DNA of 6,403 nt. Source: Chlorobium sp. (GTDB lineage: Bacteria > Bacteroidota > Chlorobiia > Chlorobiales > Chlorobiaceae). The DNA lies in NCBI GenBank assembly GCA_028278005.1, contig JANQFD010000163.1, positions 1 to 6,403 of the forward strand, read 5' to 3'. The stretch's first letter is position 1. Each line of letters starts with the position of its first letter. Made by a program: the position numbers and the translations under genes. The notes beneath the pieces were generated by a model. The model was not told where the DNA came from. It saw nothing but the letters and a program-made list of their open reading frames with translations, and searched no databases. Below, piece by piece: positions 5,268 to 6,403 of the stretch.

Positions 5268-6403
5268 GTGACAAACCCTCTTTGGGTTTTCCATAACCCG
5301 ACGAAACATTATTCAACAAGGATCAAAAGAATCGGAAAGGATATTCTTTTTGCATGGGTAGACTCTCAAGAACCGGTAACGCTTGAGTTTTTTGAAGAGG
5401 ATCTTGTCAGAAAGGTTATCGAAGATTCAGACCTCGTTAATAAGCCGGTTTATTTGATCTGGAATCTGGAACATGTCAAGGATCTCTCCTATGGATACAA
5501 ACAAGGATCTGTCGATTTTCTCTATAAGTCTCATTCCCCGCTGAACTTAGTTGTCTTTTACAATATAATTCCGGAATTCCTGAATACTGCCGAAAGTATT
5601 CAGGCGATAGTTCCCGGATGCACCCGGGTACTGTTTGCTGATACTTACAGTGATGCCTTTGAGTTAATTTCAGGAGTAAAAGCAGGCAATGTGACGCAGG
5701 AGGAGTATGAGGATGAGGAAGAAGAGCTTTACGCACAGAGAAAAAAAGAGTTTCTTGCCGCCACTGCCCGTATCGGATGGATGAACATGCTTGATCAGCC
5801 GATCAACATCCCTGAAGATGACGAGCTTCTTTTTCCGTTTTTCAAAGCTCTCGAAGCACTGCAGAAAGACCTGCAGGACAAGGACAAGATTACAGCCTCA
5901 GAAAAAAAACGTGCGGAAAGCAAGGCCGAGAAAAAAATTTCGGAAAAGATCATTCTTCTCAACGCCCAGCTTGAATTGAACAACAAGCTTAAATCCCAGT
6001 TCCACCGTGAAAGAGCCGCACTGAAATCGCGTATCGCCGCGCAGGACATGGAACTGACAAGAATATCCACGGCAGTTGCCGAAAAAACCGCCGCCCTGCA
6101 GTCGCTCCGGGAAAAAATATTCGGCATCGATATTGACGGCGATCTGAAAAAAGAAATGCTCGATGCCTGTTCAAAAATGATCGAAACGGAAACCATCGAA
6201 AAGAAAATCAATACCGATCTGACGGAAACGGATTCGGAGTTTCTCTCGAAATTGCAGAGACGGCATCCGAACCTCAATCAGAGGGATCTGAGAATATGCC
6301 TGCTTATCAAGCTCAACTACGACACCAGGGAAATAGCGCGTTCGATAGGCATTTCAACAAGAGGGCTGGAAAGCATCCGCTATCGGATGCACAAAAAAAT
6401 GGG
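5268..6403 (+). CDS. Putative regulator: alpha/beta N-terminal domain, coiled coil, LuxR-type HTH (3' end outside window)
   Basis: The frame is open to the right edge, giving 378 codons from the GTG at 5268 (389 from the alternative ATG at 5235). Residues 1 to about 140 (MTNPLWVFHNPTKHYSTRI onward) alternate strands and helices in an order reminiscent of STAS/SpoIIAA-like domains; this is an inference. An acidic patch, EEYEDEEEE, sits at 145-153. Residues about 194-284 are rich in Lys, Glu, Gln and Leu and should form a long coiled coil. From His333, HPNLNQRDLRICLLIKLNY then DTREIARSIGISTRGLESIR form a LuxR/NarL-type helix-turn-helix. It is the version seen at the C-terminus of Bacteroidota/Chlorobiota regulators that end in RYRxxKKL-like sequence. 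No signal peptide or membrane helix is visible, so it is probably a cytoplasmic DNA-binding protein dimerising through its coiled coil. It points away from the SDR genes, and its targets are unknown. Probably only a few C-terminal residues are missing. Confidence 0.88.
   Translation, partial: MTNPLWVFHNPTKHYSTRIKRIGKDILFAWVDSQEPVTLEFFEEDLVRKVIEDSDLVNKPVYLIWNLEHVKDLSYGYKQGSVDFLYKSHSPLNLVVFYNIIPEFLNTAESIQAIVPGCTRVLFADTYSDAFELISGVKAGNVTQEEYEDEEEELYAQRKKEFLAATARIGWMNMLDQPINIPEDDELLFPFFKALEALQKDLQDKDKITASEKKRAESKAEKKISEKIILLNAQLELNNKLKSQFHRERAALKSRIAAQDMELTRISTAVAEKTAALQSLREKIFGIDIDGDLKKEMLDACSKMIETETIEKKINTDLTETDSEFLSKLQRRHPNLNQRDLRICLLIKLNYDTREIARSIGISTRGLESIRYRMHKKM

Noticed and set aside
5795..6277. 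160-codon minus-strand frame rich in Ser, Phe and Arg
   Set aside because: It is the antisense shadow of the Lys/Glu-rich coiled coil of the regulator at 5268-6403.

Overview
The window looks like a stretch of chromosome from a green sulfur bacterium (Chlorobiota/Chlorobiaceae) or a close relative. The grounds are the look of the proteins, the generally weak Shine-Dalgarno sequences, moderate GC content, and a C-terminal LuxR-type helix-turn-helix of the style common in the Bacteroidota/Chlorobiota group. This placement is an inference from recognition, not from a search. There are no rRNA or tRNA genes, insertion sequences, CRISPR arrays or phage genes.

Layout, left to right. Positions 1-71 (minus) hold the first 23 codons of an unidentified gene that runs off the left edge. 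Positions 85-117 are a strong intrinsic terminator closing a minus-strand operon read in the order rlmN (2659-1571), a conserved-looking protein of unknown function (1556-825), adk (804-145). Gaps of 14 and 20 bases support co-transcription. Positions 2660-2792 form a divergent intergenic region with an inverted repeat centred on GTAC. A small winged-helix regulator (2793-3107, plus) follows. It converges, with only 5 bases between stop codons, on two tandem minus-strand paralogues of the atypical NAD(P)-binding SDR/NmrA-like family (3979-3113 and 4976-4095). From 4977 to 5267 there is no supported gene. A partial plus-strand gene (5268-6403, running off the right edge) encodes an alpha/beta N-terminal domain, a long coiled coil and a LuxR-type DNA-binding domain. 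It is incomplete here and easily missed.

How the pieces may work together: rlmN and adk are housekeeping genes (23S rRNA/tRNA adenosine methylation; adenylate balance), and the protein between them is probably co-expressed. The SDR pair is a gene duplication in which about 40 bases of 5' leader were duplicated or conserved along with the coding sequence, so both copies probably keep a shared regulatory signal. The neighbouring winged-helix protein is a candidate regulator of itself, of the divergent rlmN operon and perhaps of the SDR pair. The most unusual items are the conserved SDR leaders, the operator-like inverted repeat, and the regulator with coiled coil and LuxR domain at the right edge. 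I see no clear evidence of a complete new multi-gene system.
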